Assembly: GCF_900115185.1 (NCBI RefSeq) | Contig: NZ_FOVN01000003.1 | Span: 210,511 to 274,510 of the forward strand | Direction of reading: 5' to 3' | DNA: 64,000 bases | DNA from: Algorimicrobium echini | GTDB lineage: Bacteria > Bacteroidota > Bacteroidia > Flavobacteriales > Flavobacteriaceae | In this document: one piece after another, positions 1 through 10,500 of the stretch | Layout: every line of letters starts with the position of its first letter | How positions within the stretch are numbered: the stretch's first letter is position 1 | Notes under the pieces: generated by a model | Databases searched by the model: none | What the model saw: the letters and a program-made list of their open reading frames with translations, nothing else | What the model was told of the DNA's origin: nothing | Made by a program: the position numbers and the translations under genes

Positions 1-1355
1 AACGATGGGATTCCCATTAATTCATCTTGAACCGCTTGAGCAGGACCTAATAAATCAACATGACCCTTCATAGCCTTTTTAACAAGCATCCCAACAGCTA
101 ACATCCGATTGATTTCGTTGGTGCCTTCATATATACGGGCAATTCGTGCATCTCTCCAAGCGGCTTCCATAGGTGTTTCTTCCGAGAATCCCATACCTCC
201 AAAAATTTGAATCCCTTCATCAGCAGCATTCTGAACATCTTCAGATACGGCAACTTTTAAAATAGAACATTCAATGGCATACTCTTCAACACCTTTTAAT
301 TCTGCTTCTTGATGTGAATTTCCTGCGGCTTGACGCAAAGCAATACGATCTTCAATGTTTTTAGATGCTCTATATGTTGCCGATTCACCAGCATATGCAC
401 TCGCAGCCATTTCAGCTAATTTCACTTTAATAGCACCGAAATCTGAAATACGTGTGTTGAATTGTTTACGTTCATTTGCATATTTAACAGCGGTAGTTAA
501 AATACGACGTTGCGAATCTAAACAGGCAGCAGCTAATTTAATACGGCCCACATTAAGCGCATTCATAGCAATTTTGAATCCTTCACCACGACCTGCTAGC
601 ATATTTTCAGCAGGCACAACCGTATCGTTAAAGAATACCTGACGCGTAGAACTGGCACGAATACCTAATTTATGTTCCTCTTCACCCAAGGTAATGCCAT
701 TAGGGTTTTCCTTATCATATTCTACAATAAAACCTGTAATGTTTTTATCGTTTTCAATACGTGCGAAAACAATCATTAAGTGACAGAATCCTGCGTTTGA
801 AATCCACATTTTCTGACCATTAATTTTATAAGATTTTCCATCTTCAGATAGGGTAGCAGTGGTTTTTCCCGAATTGGCATCAGATCCTGCGCCAGGTTCT
901 GTTAAACAATAGGCACCAAACCATTCACCTGAAGCTAATTTAGGGACGTATTTTTGTTTTTGCGCTTCAGTTCCATAAAGTGTAATTGGCATCGTACCAA
1001 TTCCAGTATGTGCACCAAATGCGGTGCTAAACGAACCTGTTCCACTTGAGATATAATCGCAGGTTAAAACTGTTGATACAAAGCCCATTCCCATTCCGCC
1101 GTATTCTTCTGGAACAGCTACGCTTAAAAACCCCATATCACCAGCTTTTTTCATAACGTCTTCTGTTAAAGCAAAATCTTTTGCTTCAAAACGTGGTTTA
1201 TTTGGTATAATTTCTCGGTCGTTAAATTCTTTAACCGATTCTTTCATCATGGTTTGTTCTTCTGAAAAATCTTCAGGTGTGAACACATCTTCGCAGTTTG
1301 TTTCCTTTACAAGGAATTGACCACCTCTTAGGATGTCTTTGTCTTTTGTTTCCAT
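1..1355 (-). CDS. Acyl-CoA dehydrogenase, C-terminus cut by window edge
   Basis: FAD-dependent acyl-CoA dehydrogenase, which makes the first double bond in fatty-acid beta-oxidation. I translated it by hand from ATG at 1355 (METKDKDILRGG); 451 codons are inside the window and the C-terminus lies beyond position 1. Visible signatures are CLTEPGAGSDA and KMWISNAGF in the FAD-binding middle domain, and RIARIYEGTNEINRM near residue 400, where the YEG glutamate is the usual catalytic base. It is the last visible gene of the beta-oxidation operon, 113 bases after the thiolase. MarR, HAD/ECH, thiolase, dehydrogenase matches the order of fadN-fadA-fadE in Bacillus subtilis. The long N-terminal part suggests the longer FadE/VLCAD-like group rather than short-chain enzymes, but this cannot be confirmed without the C-terminus. 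Confidence 0.93.
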   Translation of the reverse strand, partial: METKDKDILRGGQFLVKETNCEDVFTPEDFSEEQTMMKESVKEFNDREIIPNKPRFEAKDFALTEDVMKKAGDMGFLSVAVPEEYGGMGMGFVSTVLTCDYISSGTGSFSTAFGAHTGIGTMPITLYGTEAQKQKYVPKLASGEWFGAYCLTEPGAGSDANSGKTTATLSEDGKSYKINGQKMWISNAGFCHLMIVFARIENDKNITGFIVEYDKENPNGITLGEEEHKLGIRASSTRQVFFNDTVVPAENMLAGRGEGFKIAMNALNVGRIKLAAACLDSQRRILTTAVKYANERKQFNTRISDFGAIKVKLAEMAASAYAGESATYRASKNIEDRIALRQAAGNSHQEAELKGVEEYAIECSILKVAVSEDVQNAADEGIQIFGGMGFSEETPMEAAWRDARIARIYEGTNEINRMLAVGMLVKKAMKGHVDLLGPAQAVQDELMGIPS

Positions 1356-1468
1356 TTTCCTATCCCTAACCCTTTCTAATATAAAGGGAAATGTTACGGG
1401 TAATTTTAAGTTAAACTTTTATTTTTATTCATCGCTTTGCCTTCCATTTAGGAAGTTTGGGTGGGTTT

Positions 1469-2659
1469 TTATTTTAAAAACTCAAAAATCCCACAAGCAC
1501 CTTGACCTGTTCCAACGCACATAGTTACAGCGCCATATTTACCAACCATGTTGCGTTTGCGCATTTCATCAAATAATTGGACGGATAATTTAGCGCCAGT
1601 ACAACCTAGTGGGTGTCCTAATGCAATGGCACCACCATTTACATTAATGATATCTGGATTTAGATTTAATTCTCTAATTACCGCTAATGATTGAGAGGCA
1701 AATGCTTCGTTTAATTCTATAAGCTCTAAATCTGATTGATTTAAACCTGCTTGCTTCAGTGCTTTTGGAATGGCCTTTACGGGACCAATTCCCATAATAC
1801 GTGGTTCCACACCAGCAGCAGCATAGTTAACCAAACGCGCAATTGGTTCTAGTCCAAGTTCTTTAACCATGTCTTCACTCATAACCATTACAAAAGCAGC
1901 CCCATCACTCATTTGAGAGGAGTTTCCTGCAGTAACACTCCCTCCAGCTGCAAAAACGGCTCGTAGTTTTGCTAATGCTTCTAGACTAGTACCAGCACGT
2001 GGTCCTTCATCTTTAGTTACCGTATATGATTTAGTTGCTTTTTTTCCATTAGCATCAACATAAGTTTGTTCAACTTCTATAGGAACTATTTGGTCTTGAA
2101 AGCGATTTTCGGCTTGTGCTCTTAAGGCTTTCATATGGGAATGATATGCAAATTCATCTTGATCTTCACGAGACACCTTAAATTGTTTTGCTACAGCTTC
2201 TGCTGTATTTCCCATTCCCCAATAGTAATCCTCATGACCAGACTTAACGAGGTCATAATTTAATTCTGGTTTAAAACCTGTCATAGGAACCGAACTCATG
2301 CTTTCCGCGCCACCTGCAATAATACATTCGCCCATTCCAGCTTGAATTTTAGCAGTTGCCATTCCAATGGTTTCTATTCCTGACGAACAGAACCGGTTAA
2401 CGGTTACGCCAGGTACATCCACGATATCCAGTCCCATTAAAGAGATTAAACGTGCCATGTTTAAGCCTTGTGAGCCTTCAGGCATAGCGTTACCTACAAT
2501 CACATCGTCAATACGTTTAGGGTCTAAATTAGGCAATTCATTCATCATATATTTGATGGTTTCTGCAGCTAATTCATCAGTTCTTTTAAAACGGAACACG
2601 CCTTTAGGTGCTTTCCCAACGGCTGTTCTGTATGCTTTTACTATATATGCTTGTTTCAT
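1469..2659 (-). CDS. Acetyl-CoA C-acyltransferase (3-ketoacyl-CoA thiolase)
   Basis: Thiolase that cleaves 3-ketoacyl-CoA with CoA to acetyl-CoA and a shortened acyl-CoA, the last step of beta-oxidation. At 396 residues it is the normal family length. Nucleophile Cys91 is in VNRFCSSG, the NEAFASQ block is at 317-323, His349 is in GHPLGCTGAK and Cys381 in CVGTGQG, so all catalytic elements are present. The ATG lies 4 bases after the stop of the upstream HAD/ECH gene, so the two are co-transcribed and probably translationally coupled. A thiolase acting in degradation (FadA-like) fits the operon better than a biosynthetic acetyl-CoA acetyltransferase. Confidence 0.95.
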   Translation of the reverse strand: MKQAYIVKAYRTAVGKAPKGVFRFKRTDELAAETIKYMMNELPNLDPKRIDDVIVGNAMPEGSQGLNMARLISLMGLDIVDVPGVTVNRFCSSGIETIGMATAKIQAGMGECIIAGGAESMSSVPMTGFKPELNYDLVKSGHEDYYWGMGNTAEAVAKQFKVSREDQDEFAYHSHMKALRAQAENRFQDQIVPIEVEQTYVDANGKKATKSYTVTKDEGPRAGTSLEALAKLRAVFAAGGSVTAGNSSQMSDGAAFVMVMSEDMVKELGLEPIARLVNYAAAGVEPRIMGIGPVKAIPKALKQAGLNQSDLELIELNEAFASQSLAVIRELNLNPDIINVNGGAIALGHPLGCTGAKLSVQLFDEMRKRNMVGKYGAVTMCVGTGQGACGIFEFLK

Positions 2660-2663
2660 TTTT

Positions 2664-5072
2664 CTAGTTTCTTAATGGTTTTCCTGTTTTCAACATATGT
2701 TGAATACGTTCCAAAGTTTTACGCTCTGTACATAATGATAAAAAGGCTTCACGTTCTAAATCCAATAGGTATTGCTCGCTTACAAGTGTTGGTTCTGATA
2801 AATCGCCACCAGCCATAACGTAAGCTAGTTTATTGGCTATTTTCATATCGTGTTCACTTATGTAGTTACTATCTTCCATTGAGTCGGTTCCTACTAAAAA
2901 CATTCCTAGAGCTTGTTTACCAAGAACCTTTACATCAGTACGTTTTACGGGTTGTGTGTAACCCATATCTGCCATTATTTTGGCATGTTGCTTTGCAACA
3001 GCAATCTGACGATCTTTATTAACTACTACAACATCTTTACCATGTTGTAATACGCCCATATCAAACGCTTCGTATGCTGATGTTGACACCTTTGCCATAC
3101 CTATGGTTAGGAAATATTCTTGAAGCGTGTTTAACTGTACATCACCTTTTTTAAAGGTGTCAGAGGCACGTAAAGCCATTTCCTTGGATCCGCCTCCTCC
3201 AGGAATAACACCAACACCAAACTCTACAAGTCCCATATAGGTTTCTGCTGCTGCAACCACTTTATCGGCATGAAGTGATAATTCGCAACCACCACCCAAA
3301 GCCATGCCATGAGGTGCTGAAATAGTTGGGATAGCTGAATAACGCATACGCATCATGGTATCCTGGAAGTATTTAATAGCAGCATTTAATTCGTCGTATT
3401 CTTGCTCGGCAGCCATCATAAAAATCATTCCAATGTTTGCACCAACAGAGAAATTGGCAGCTTGATTTCCAATAACTAGTCCTGCGAAATCTTTTTCAGC
3501 TAAATCAATTGCTTTATTAAGTCCAGCCAATACATCACCTCCAATTGTGTTCATTTTACTTTGGAATTCACAATTAAGAATACCATCACCTAAATCTTCA
3601 ATAACAACACCTGAATTTTTAAAGACTTCATTCGTTTTTCGAATATTATCTAAAATAATGAAGGCATCTTGACCAGGAATTTTTACTGTGGATTGCTTTG
3701 GAATATCATAATAATAAGAAGCCCCTTCCTTGACCGAATAAAATGATTTATTGCCAGATGCAAGCATGTCGTTTACCCAAGTGGCAGGTTCAAAACCTTC
3801 AGCTTTCATCATTTCAATTCCTTTTTCGACACCAATAGCATCCCAAATTTGGAATGGTCCGTGTTCCCAACCGAACCCAGCTTTCATGGCATCGTCTATT
3901 TTATATAACTCGTCTGTTATTTCAGGAATTCTGTTAGATACATAAGCAAACATGGCTGAAAAATTCTTTCGGTAGAAATCACCAGCTTTATCTTTTCCAG
4001 ACACTAAAATAGGGAAGCGGTCTACTACTTTATCAACGGTTTTAGTTAATTCGAGTGTTGCAAATTTTGCCGATTTTTTAGGTCGGTACTCTAAAGTGTC
4101 TAGGTCTAAAGACTGAATTTCGCTTTTACCATTATCACCTTTTACTTTTTTATAGAAGCCTTGCCCTGTTTTACTACCTAACCATTTGTTTTCCATCATG
4201 GTGTTGATGAAATCTGGAAGTTTAAAAAGTTCGTGGGCTTCATCATTCGGGCAATTGTCATAAATACCATTAGCAACATGTACCAAGGTATCTAAACCAA
4301 CTACATCCACGGTTCGGAAGGTTGCGGATTTAGGTCTGCCAATTACAGGTCCTGTTAGTTTATCGACTTCTTCTATAGTTAATCCCAATTCTTTTACTTG
4401 GTGAAATAAACTTTGAATTCCGAAAATACCGATACGGTTACCAATAAATGCAGGTGTATCTTTAGCAATAACGGAAGTTTTACCTAAAAATTTAGCGCCA
4501 TAATCGTTTAAAAAGTCTAATACCTCAGGATCTGTTTTTGGCCCTGGTATAATTTCAAATAATTTTAAGTAACGTGCTGGGTTAAAAAAGTGTGTTCCAC
4601 AGAAGTGTTTCTGAAAATCGTCACTTCGGCCTTCACTCATAAAGTGTATCGGAATACCAGAGGTGTTAGAAGTAATTAAAGTACCTGGTGTTCTATGTTT
4701 CTCTAAGTTTTCGAAAACTTGTTTCTTAATATCAAGACGTTCTACCACAACCTCAATAATCCAATCTACATCTTTTACTTTTGCTATGTCGTCTTCTAAA
4801 TTACCCGTGGTAATCCTATTCGCAAATTTTTGATGATAAATAGGGGAGGGTTTTGATTTTAAAGCAGCCGTTAAAGATTCATTAACTATGCGGTTTCTAA
4901 CTACTTTATCTTGTAAAGTTAGTTTTTTTGCTTCTTCGGTAGCGTTTAATTCTCTAGGAACAATGTCTAATAATAAGACATCTACACCAATATTGGCAAA
5001 ATGACAAGCTATACCGCTTCCCATAATTCCGGAGCCTATAACTGCTATTTTTTTTATTCTACGTTTACTCAT
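2664..5072 (-). CDS. 3-hydroxyacyl-CoA dehydrogenase / enoyl-CoA hydratase fusion (FadN-like)
   Basis: Bifunctional beta-oxidation enzyme of 802 residues: it hydrates enoyl-CoA and oxidises the 3-hydroxyacyl-CoA with NAD+. The dehydrogenase comes first: NAD-binding GSGIMGSGIACHFANIG at about residues 13-29, SNTSGIPIHF and GTHFFNPAR as the active-site region, then the dehydrogenase C-terminal domains. The hydratase/isomerase domain is at the C-terminus (about 495-700), with GLVIGNQAANFSVGANIG and HGMALGGGCELSLHADK forming the oxyanion hole. This order is the reverse of E. coli FadB and is that of B. subtilis FadN. The ATG is one base after the MarR stop codon, so expression is tightly coupled to the regulator. 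Confidence 0.95.
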   Translation of the reverse strand: MSKRRIKKIAVIGSGIMGSGIACHFANIGVDVLLLDIVPRELNATEEAKKLTLQDKVVRNRIVNESLTAALKSKPSPIYHQKFANRITTGNLEDDIAKVKDVDWIIEVVVERLDIKKQVFENLEKHRTPGTLITSNTSGIPIHFMSEGRSDDFQKHFCGTHFFNPARYLKLFEIIPGPKTDPEVLDFLNDYGAKFLGKTSVIAKDTPAFIGNRIGIFGIQSLFHQVKELGLTIEEVDKLTGPVIGRPKSATFRTVDVVGLDTLVHVANGIYDNCPNDEAHELFKLPDFINTMMENKWLGSKTGQGFYKKVKGDNGKSEIQSLDLDTLEYRPKKSAKFATLELTKTVDKVVDRFPILVSGKDKAGDFYRKNFSAMFAYVSNRIPEITDELYKIDDAMKAGFGWEHGPFQIWDAIGVEKGIEMMKAEGFEPATWVNDMLASGNKSFYSVKEGASYYYDIPKQSTVKIPGQDAFIILDNIRKTNEVFKNSGVVIEDLGDGILNCEFQSKMNTIGGDVLAGLNKAIDLAEKDFAGLVIGNQAANFSVGANIGMIFMMAAEQEYDELNAAIKYFQDTMMRMRYSAIPTISAPHGMALGGGCELSLHADKVVAAAETYMGLVEFGVGVIPGGGGSKEMALRASDTFKKGDVQLNTLQEYFLTIGMAKVSTSAYEAFDMGVLQHGKDVVVVNKDRQIAVAKQHAKIMADMGYTQPVKRTDVKVLGKQALGMFLVGTDSMEDSNYISEHDMKIANKLAYVMAGGDLSEPTLVSEQYLLDLEREAFLSLCTERKTLERIQHMLKTGKPLRN

Positions 5073-5073
5073 A

Positions 5074-5529
5074 TTATTTAGGAATGTGTTCTTTTTGATT
5101 GTAAATTTTTTTGTTAGATATCATATTATTGATAATGTCTGCAACTTCATAAAAGCTTTCTAACTTTTCTGGTGAAACGTTTTTACGAATAGCTTCGTTG
5201 AAAGTAAGTACCTTTTCTCTTGAATAGGCGCGTTTTTCTCGTCCAAATTCTGTTAAGTGAATAATGACACCACGGCCATCTTCAGGATTGGGTCTGCGTT
5301 CTATTAACCCCTTTTCTTGCATGGTTTTTAATGTTCTTGAAAGACTTGTTGCTTCCATACCCATTTTAGGCCCTAATGATGTGGAAGCAGTGCCATGCTC
5401 TGGGTCAATACTTAATAATGCAAATCCAGTAGACATGCTTGTTTCAAATTTTGCCGCCTCTTCGTTATACATTTTATTTATAGCTAACCATGTGGTTCTA
5501 AATATATAATCGATGGTTTTATCCTTCAT
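5074..5529 (-). CDS. MarR-family transcriptional regulator of the beta-oxidation operon
   Basis: Winged-helix regulator of 151 residues. The recognition helix region is MEATSLSRTLKTMQEKGLI and the wing carries the family hallmark NPEDGRGVIIHLT. It is the first gene of the operon, with one base between its stop and the next ATG. MarR proteins usually bind short palindromes as dimers and are released by a small ligand; an acyl-CoA or fatty acid is the obvious candidate here, by inference from the operon. A perfect palindrome just upstream (5567-5580), lying where the -33 element should be, is a good candidate for its own operator. Confidence 0.92.
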   Translation of the reverse strand: MKDKTIDYIFRTTWLAINKMYNEEAAKFETSMSTGFALLSIDPEHGTASTSLGPKMGMEATSLSRTLKTMQEKGLIERRPNPEDGRGVIIHLTEFGREKRAYSREKVLTFNEAIRKNVSPEKLESFYEVADIINNMISNKKIYNQKEHIPK

Positions 5530-5547
5530 AATTACTTATTGGAAATC

Positions 5548-5580
5548 CAAATATAGTAAAAATATGTTATGCGTGCATAA
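5548..5580 (-). promoter_or_regulatory. Promoter and candidate MarR operator of the beta-oxidation operon
   Basis: On the minus strand, TATATTTG (5548-5555) matches the Bacteroidota -7 consensus TAnnTTTG, 19 bases before the marR start codon. The perfect palindrome TTATGC-N2-GCATAA (5567-5580) overlaps the place of the -33 element, where no good TTG is found. A repressor bound there would block the promoter. The role is inferred from position and symmetry. Confidence 0.6.
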
Positions 5581-5610
5581 TAAATTGTAAAATTTTAACA
5601 TTGGTTTTGG

Positions 5611-5647
5611 ACAAAAAAAACTCCTAAAATAATTAGGAGTTTTTTTC
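5611..5647 (-). terminator. Rho-independent terminator of the acyl-CoA ligase gene
   Basis: Stem ACTCCTAA / TTAGGAGT (5620-5627 with 5633-5640) and a 5-base loop, followed on the minus strand by eight T. It starts directly after the ligase stop codon and separates that gene from the MarR operon. Confidence 0.85.
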
Positions 5648-7417
5648 TTAAGGTCTGTATATTTTTTCAATGAGATCTTTATATATTTCTTTGATCACTT
5701 TACGTTTCATTTTCATGGTTGGAGTAAGGTGTCCGCCTTCAATAGTCCAGGCATCAGGTGTTATTTCAAACTTTTTAATTTGTTCCCAATGACCAAATTT
5801 TTGGTTGGCTTCATTTATTTCCTCTTGAATTCGCTCTTGTAATTTTACATTTGAACACATATCAACTTTAGATTTAAAGGATAAATTGTGTCTTTTGGCC
5901 CATTCTTCTACAAATTCATAATTAAGTTGAATTAAAGCTGCTGGCATTTTTTCGCCTTCTCCAATAACCATAATTTGCTCTATAAAACGCGATTGTTTAA
6001 ATTGGTTTTCAAGCAAGGCTGGAGCCACATATTTACCTCCAGAAGTTTTAAACATTTCTTTTTTTCTATCGGTTATTTTTAAAAAGCCATCAGTATCAAG
6101 TTCACCTATATCTCCCGTATGAAAATAATTATCTGTCATAACTTCTGCCGTTTTTTCAGGTTCTTTATAATAACCCTTCATAACGTTTGGTCCTTTGACT
6201 AAAATTTCACCATCGTCTGCAATTTTAATGTGTACATTATCAATAATTTTACCAACTGTTCCTATGCGAAATCCTCCATCTCGCATGTCATTTACAGAAA
6301 TCACAGGAGATGTTTCGGTAAGTCCGTAGCCTTCCATTATAGGCATTTGTGCTGCTGCAAAAATACGTGTCAGTCTAGGCTGTAAAGCGGCACTTCCAGA
6401 AACCATTAAGTCTAACTGGCCTCCCAAACCTTCTTTCCATTTGCTAAAAATGAGTTTTCTAGCTAATTTAAGTTGTGTTTCATACCACCAACCATTAGCA
6501 CCATAAGGTTCATATTTTAATCCTAGCTCTACAGCCCAAAAAAATAGTGCCTTTTTTACTCCAGATAATTCGCTCCCTTTTGCCACGATTTTATCATATA
6601 CTTTTTCATATAAACGTGGAACGGCAGTCATAACATGAGGCTTAATTTCTTTTAAATTATCACTCATTTTTTCAATGGATTCTGCGAAATAAATTTCAAC
6701 ACCACAATACTGATATAAGTAGAGAATCATTCGCTCGAATACGTGGCAAACAGGTAAAAAACTCAACGATTTTGAATTTCCATAATCAAATGGCACGCGT
6801 TTTTCACTATCTAAAACATTGGAAACAAGATTTTTATGAGACAGCATTACGCCTTTAGGTTTTCCAGTGGTACCTGACGTATAAATTAACGTTGCTAAAT
6901 CGTCTGTTTTTACTGCATTTTTACGAGTTTCAACATCGTTTTGATTACTCGTATCTTTTCCTAATTCTAGAATTTCCTTCCAGCTTTTTTCATTAGCAAC
7001 ATCATCAAAGGTGTAAATAGCTTTTAATTTTGTTTGCTCTTTTATAGCGTTTAATTTTTCTAAAATTGTTGTATCGGAAACAAAACAATAGGTGGCTTCA
7101 GAATGATTTAGAATATATTCATAATCTTCTTTAGAAATAGTTGGATAAATGGGTACATTTTGGGCACCAGTTTGTAATATTCCAATGTCCATAACATTCC
7201 ATTCGGTTCTATTGGTAGTTGAAATGACAGCAATTTTATCATTGGGTTGCACACCCAAACGCAATAACCCTCTACTAATAGCGTTGGCTTGATTCACGTA
7301 CTCTTGTGAGGAAATTGACTCCCATTTACCATGATATTTGGAAGTAAATGCTTTATCTAAATTATAAGTTTCCAACTGGTGATACGGAAAGTCAAAAATT
7401 CTGGTAATTTGAGTCAT
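5648..7417 (-). CDS. Long-chain fatty acid--CoA ligase (AMP-forming)
   Basis: Activates long-chain fatty acids to acyl-CoA with ATP, supplying the beta-oxidation enzymes encoded downstream. The ANL-family P-loop TSGTTGKPKGVM is at about residues 180-191, followed by MEGYGLTETSPVIS and the YFHTGDIGELDTDGFLKITDRKKE hinge region in pieces; the C-terminal Lys region GGHLTPTMKMKRK is present. I chose ATG at 7417 (MTQITRIFDF, 589 residues). The frame is open 29 codons further up, but that stretch is hydrophobic and approaches the purL terminator, so it is probably not translated. The gene has its own terminator and is probably a separate unit from the MarR operon. Confidence 0.93.
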   Translation of the reverse strand: MTQITRIFDFPYHQLETYNLDKAFTSKYHGKWESISSQEYVNQANAISRGLLRLGVQPNDKIAVISTTNRTEWNVMDIGILQTGAQNVPIYPTISKEDYEYILNHSEATYCFVSDTTILEKLNAIKEQTKLKAIYTFDDVANEKSWKEILELGKDTSNQNDVETRKNAVKTDDLATLIYTSGTTGKPKGVMLSHKNLVSNVLDSEKRVPFDYGNSKSLSFLPVCHVFERMILYLYQYCGVEIYFAESIEKMSDNLKEIKPHVMTAVPRLYEKVYDKIVAKGSELSGVKKALFFWAVELGLKYEPYGANGWWYETQLKLARKLIFSKWKEGLGGQLDLMVSGSAALQPRLTRIFAAAQMPIMEGYGLTETSPVISVNDMRDGGFRIGTVGKIIDNVHIKIADDGEILVKGPNVMKGYYKEPEKTAEVMTDNYFHTGDIGELDTDGFLKITDRKKEMFKTSGGKYVAPALLENQFKQSRFIEQIMVIGEGEKMPAALIQLNYEFVEEWAKRHNLSFKSKVDMCSNVKLQERIQEEINEANQKFGHWEQIKKFEITPDAWTIEGGHLTPTMKMKRKVIKEIYKDLIEKIYRP

Positions 7418-7480
7418 GTTTATAAGAAGTTTGAAGACTTGCAAATTATGAAAAAAAACTGATATTAAAATGATGACACA

Positions 7481-7512
7481 AAAAAAGGAGCTTGAAATAA
7501 GCAAGCTCCTTG
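7481..7512 (-). terminator. Rho-independent terminator of purL
   Basis: Ten-base perfect stem AAGGAGCTTG / CAAGCTCCTT (7485-7494 with 7502-7511), 7-base loop, then a T run on the minus strand. It lies 27 bases after the purL stop. Confidence 0.88.
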
Positions 7513-7537
7513 ATTAGTAATTAATTATCCTTTTAAT

Positions 7538-10500
7538 TTATTTGTTCTCTAGCCACTTTCTAGCATTCACAAAGGCTTCAAGCCAAGGAGATACTTCATC
7601 TTTTCTATTTTTTGGATAATGAGCCCAATTCCATTGGAATGTTGAGCGTTCAATATGTGGCATGGTTACTAAATGTCTTCCTGTTTTATCACACATCATG
7701 GCTGTATTAAAATCAGAACCATTAGGATTTGCAGGATAGCCTTCATAGCCGTATTTAGCGACAATGTTATAATCTTTCTCCTTGTTAGGTAGACTAAACT
7801 TACCTTCACCATGAGATATCCAAACACCTAATTTACATCCTTCCAAACTAGATAGCATAACAGAATTATTTTTCTGAATCTCTACTGAAGTAAAGGAGCT
7901 TTCGTGTTTTTTAGAATTGTTATATGTTAACTTTCCATGTGTATCATGATCTGGATTTACCAATTCGAGTTCCATCCAAAGTTGAGCCCCATTACAAATA
8001 CCCACAGATAGTGTGTCTTCACGTTTAAAGAAATTCTTTAAAGCGGTATTAGCTTTTTCGTTATATAAAAACGCACCTGCCCAACCTTTAGCAGAGCCTA
8101 ATACATCAGAATTTGAAAAACCACCTACAGCACCAATAAACTGAATATCTTCTAAAGTTTCACGACCAGAAATTAAATCGGTCATGTGAACATCCTTCAC
8201 ATCAAATCCAGCTACATACATGGCATTTGCCATTTCGCGTTCAGAGTTTGAACCTTTTTCACGTAGAATAGCTGCTTTTGGTTTCTTATTACGGTTCGCA
8301 TTTGCCGAATCACTCGATATGATGTCTGATAATTTTCCAGTAAAATGTTTAGGGAAAATATATTCTAATGGTTGATCCTTATAGTTGTCAAAACGGTTTT
8401 GTGCTAAACCATTTGCCGTTTGTTTTTGATCTAATAGGAAAGATGTTTTATACCAAACATCACGTAATCTTGAAATGGTTAGTGTATATACTTCATTATG
8501 GTTAATAATGCTTAACACATCACTTTCTTGAACGGTTCCTATATTAAAGAACTCAATATTTGCGTCTATTAATAGCTGTTCAACAGAATTATCAGTTGCT
8601 TGAAAAACAATTCCTGCATTTTCAGAGAATAGTAGTTTAATAGAATCTTTTTCGTTCAAATGAGATAGGTCTATTTCTGCTCCTAAATTTTTATCTGCAA
8701 AACACATTTCTAATAGTGTTGTAATTAAACCACCAGAAGCCACATCATGTCCAGCGACAATTTTATCAGTTTTAATTAAATCCTGAATGGTATTAAAAAC
8801 GGTTTTTACAAATTCTGGATTTGTAACATCTGGTGTTTCATTACCGATAGCGTTTAAGGTTTGGTTAAATGAGCTTCCGCCTAACTTATACGCATCTTGA
8901 GAGACATTAATATAGTATATGTTTCCCGCACTTTTTTGGAAAACAGGTTCAACAACTTTTGTAATATCATTACAGTTACCAGCAGCAGAAATAATAACCG
9001 TTCCTGGAGAAATAACCTCTTCATTTGGATATTTCTGTTTCATGGAAAGCGAGTCTTTTCCAGTTGGTACATTAATACCTAAATTGATAGCGAATTCAGA
9101 AACCGCTTCAACTGCGTCGTATAAGCGTGCATCTTCACCTTCATTTTTACAAGGCCACATCCAGTTTGCAGACAATGAAACACTTTTTAAACCGTCTTTT
9201 AAAGGTGCCCAAACAATGTTTGTAAGCGATTCGGTAATGGCATTTCTACTACCTGCTTTTGGGGAAATTAAGCCAGAAATTGGCGCATGCCCAACGGAAG
9301 TAGCAATACCTTCTTTTCCTTTATAATCTAAAGCCATGACACCACAGTTATTTAATGGTAACTGTAAAGCGCCTGCACATTGTTGTTTGGCAACTTTTCC
9401 ACCAACACATCGATCTACTTTATTGGTAAGCCAATCCTTACAAGCTACTGCTTCTAGCTGTAAAACTTGATCTAAATAAATTAGTAAATTTTTAGATTTA
9501 TATCTTGGGTTTTTATAATTCCTAGCAACCGTATTGTCTGTCATGATTGTTTTAGGGGAACTTCCAAACATGTCTTCTAAAGCCAAGTCCATAGGTTTAT
9601 GACCTTCAGATTTAGATTCAAAAGTAAATCGATGATCACCAGTAACATTACCCACGGTATACATTGGCGAACGTTCTCGCTCAGCAATTTTTTGTAAGGT
9701 TTGGATATGTTTTGCTCCAATAACTAATCCCATACGTTCTTGCGACTCGTTTCCAATAATTTCTTTAGCCGAAAGGGTCGGGTCTCCAACAGGTAATTTA
9801 TCTAGATTAATATTACCACCTGTTTCTTCCACCAACTCACTTAAGCAGTTTAAATGACCACCAGCACCATGATCGTGAATAGAAACTATATAGTTCTCAT
9901 CGCTTTCTACCATACCACGTATGGCGTTTGCGGCACGTTTTTGCATTTCAGGGTTGGAACGTTGTACGGCATTTAATTCAATTCCTGATTCAAATTCTCC
10001 AGTGTCAGCAGAAGAAACAGCTGCACCACCCATACCTATTCGGTAATTTTCACCACCTAGAATAACAATATTATCGCCTTCTTTAGGCAAGTCTTTTATA
10101 GCTTGTTCTGCTTTTCCATAACCAATGCCTCCAGCTTGCATGATCACTTTGTCATAGCCTAACTTTCTCGCTTTTGCCTGGCTAGAAGCTGAATTTTCTT
10201 CATGTTCAAATGTTAAAACAGAACCGCAAATAAGTGGTTGTCCAAACTTGTTTCCAAAATCTGACGCACCATTAGATGCTTTTATTAATATATCCATAGG
10301 AGTTTGGTATAACCAAGGACGTGCTGTCATTTTTTCTTCCCAAGGACGTTTTTCCTCTAATCTAGAATACGAGGTCATGTATACGGCTGTTCCTGCTAAT
10401 GGTAACGAGCCTTTTCCACCAGCCAGCCTATCTCTAATTTCTCCACCAGAACCAGTAGCAGCGCCATTAAAGGGTTCAACGGTTGTTGGGAAATTATGTG

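Noticed and set aside
355-642. 95-codon plus-strand frame at the window start
   Set aside because: Antisense to the acyl-CoA dehydrogenase, whose minus-strand reading is unbroken and motif-rich.
1356-1468. Very short ORF between thiolase and acyl-CoA dehydrogenase
   Set aside because: Only eight codons on the minus strand and no membrane or leader feature; probably chance.
7418-7504. 29-residue N-terminal extension of the acyl-CoA ligase
   Set aside because: It runs back through the intergenic region into the purL terminator stem; family alignment starts at MTQITRIFDF.
8919-9326. 135-codon open frame antisense to purL
   Set aside because: Shadow of the highly conserved purL coding strand; no start signal, no family.
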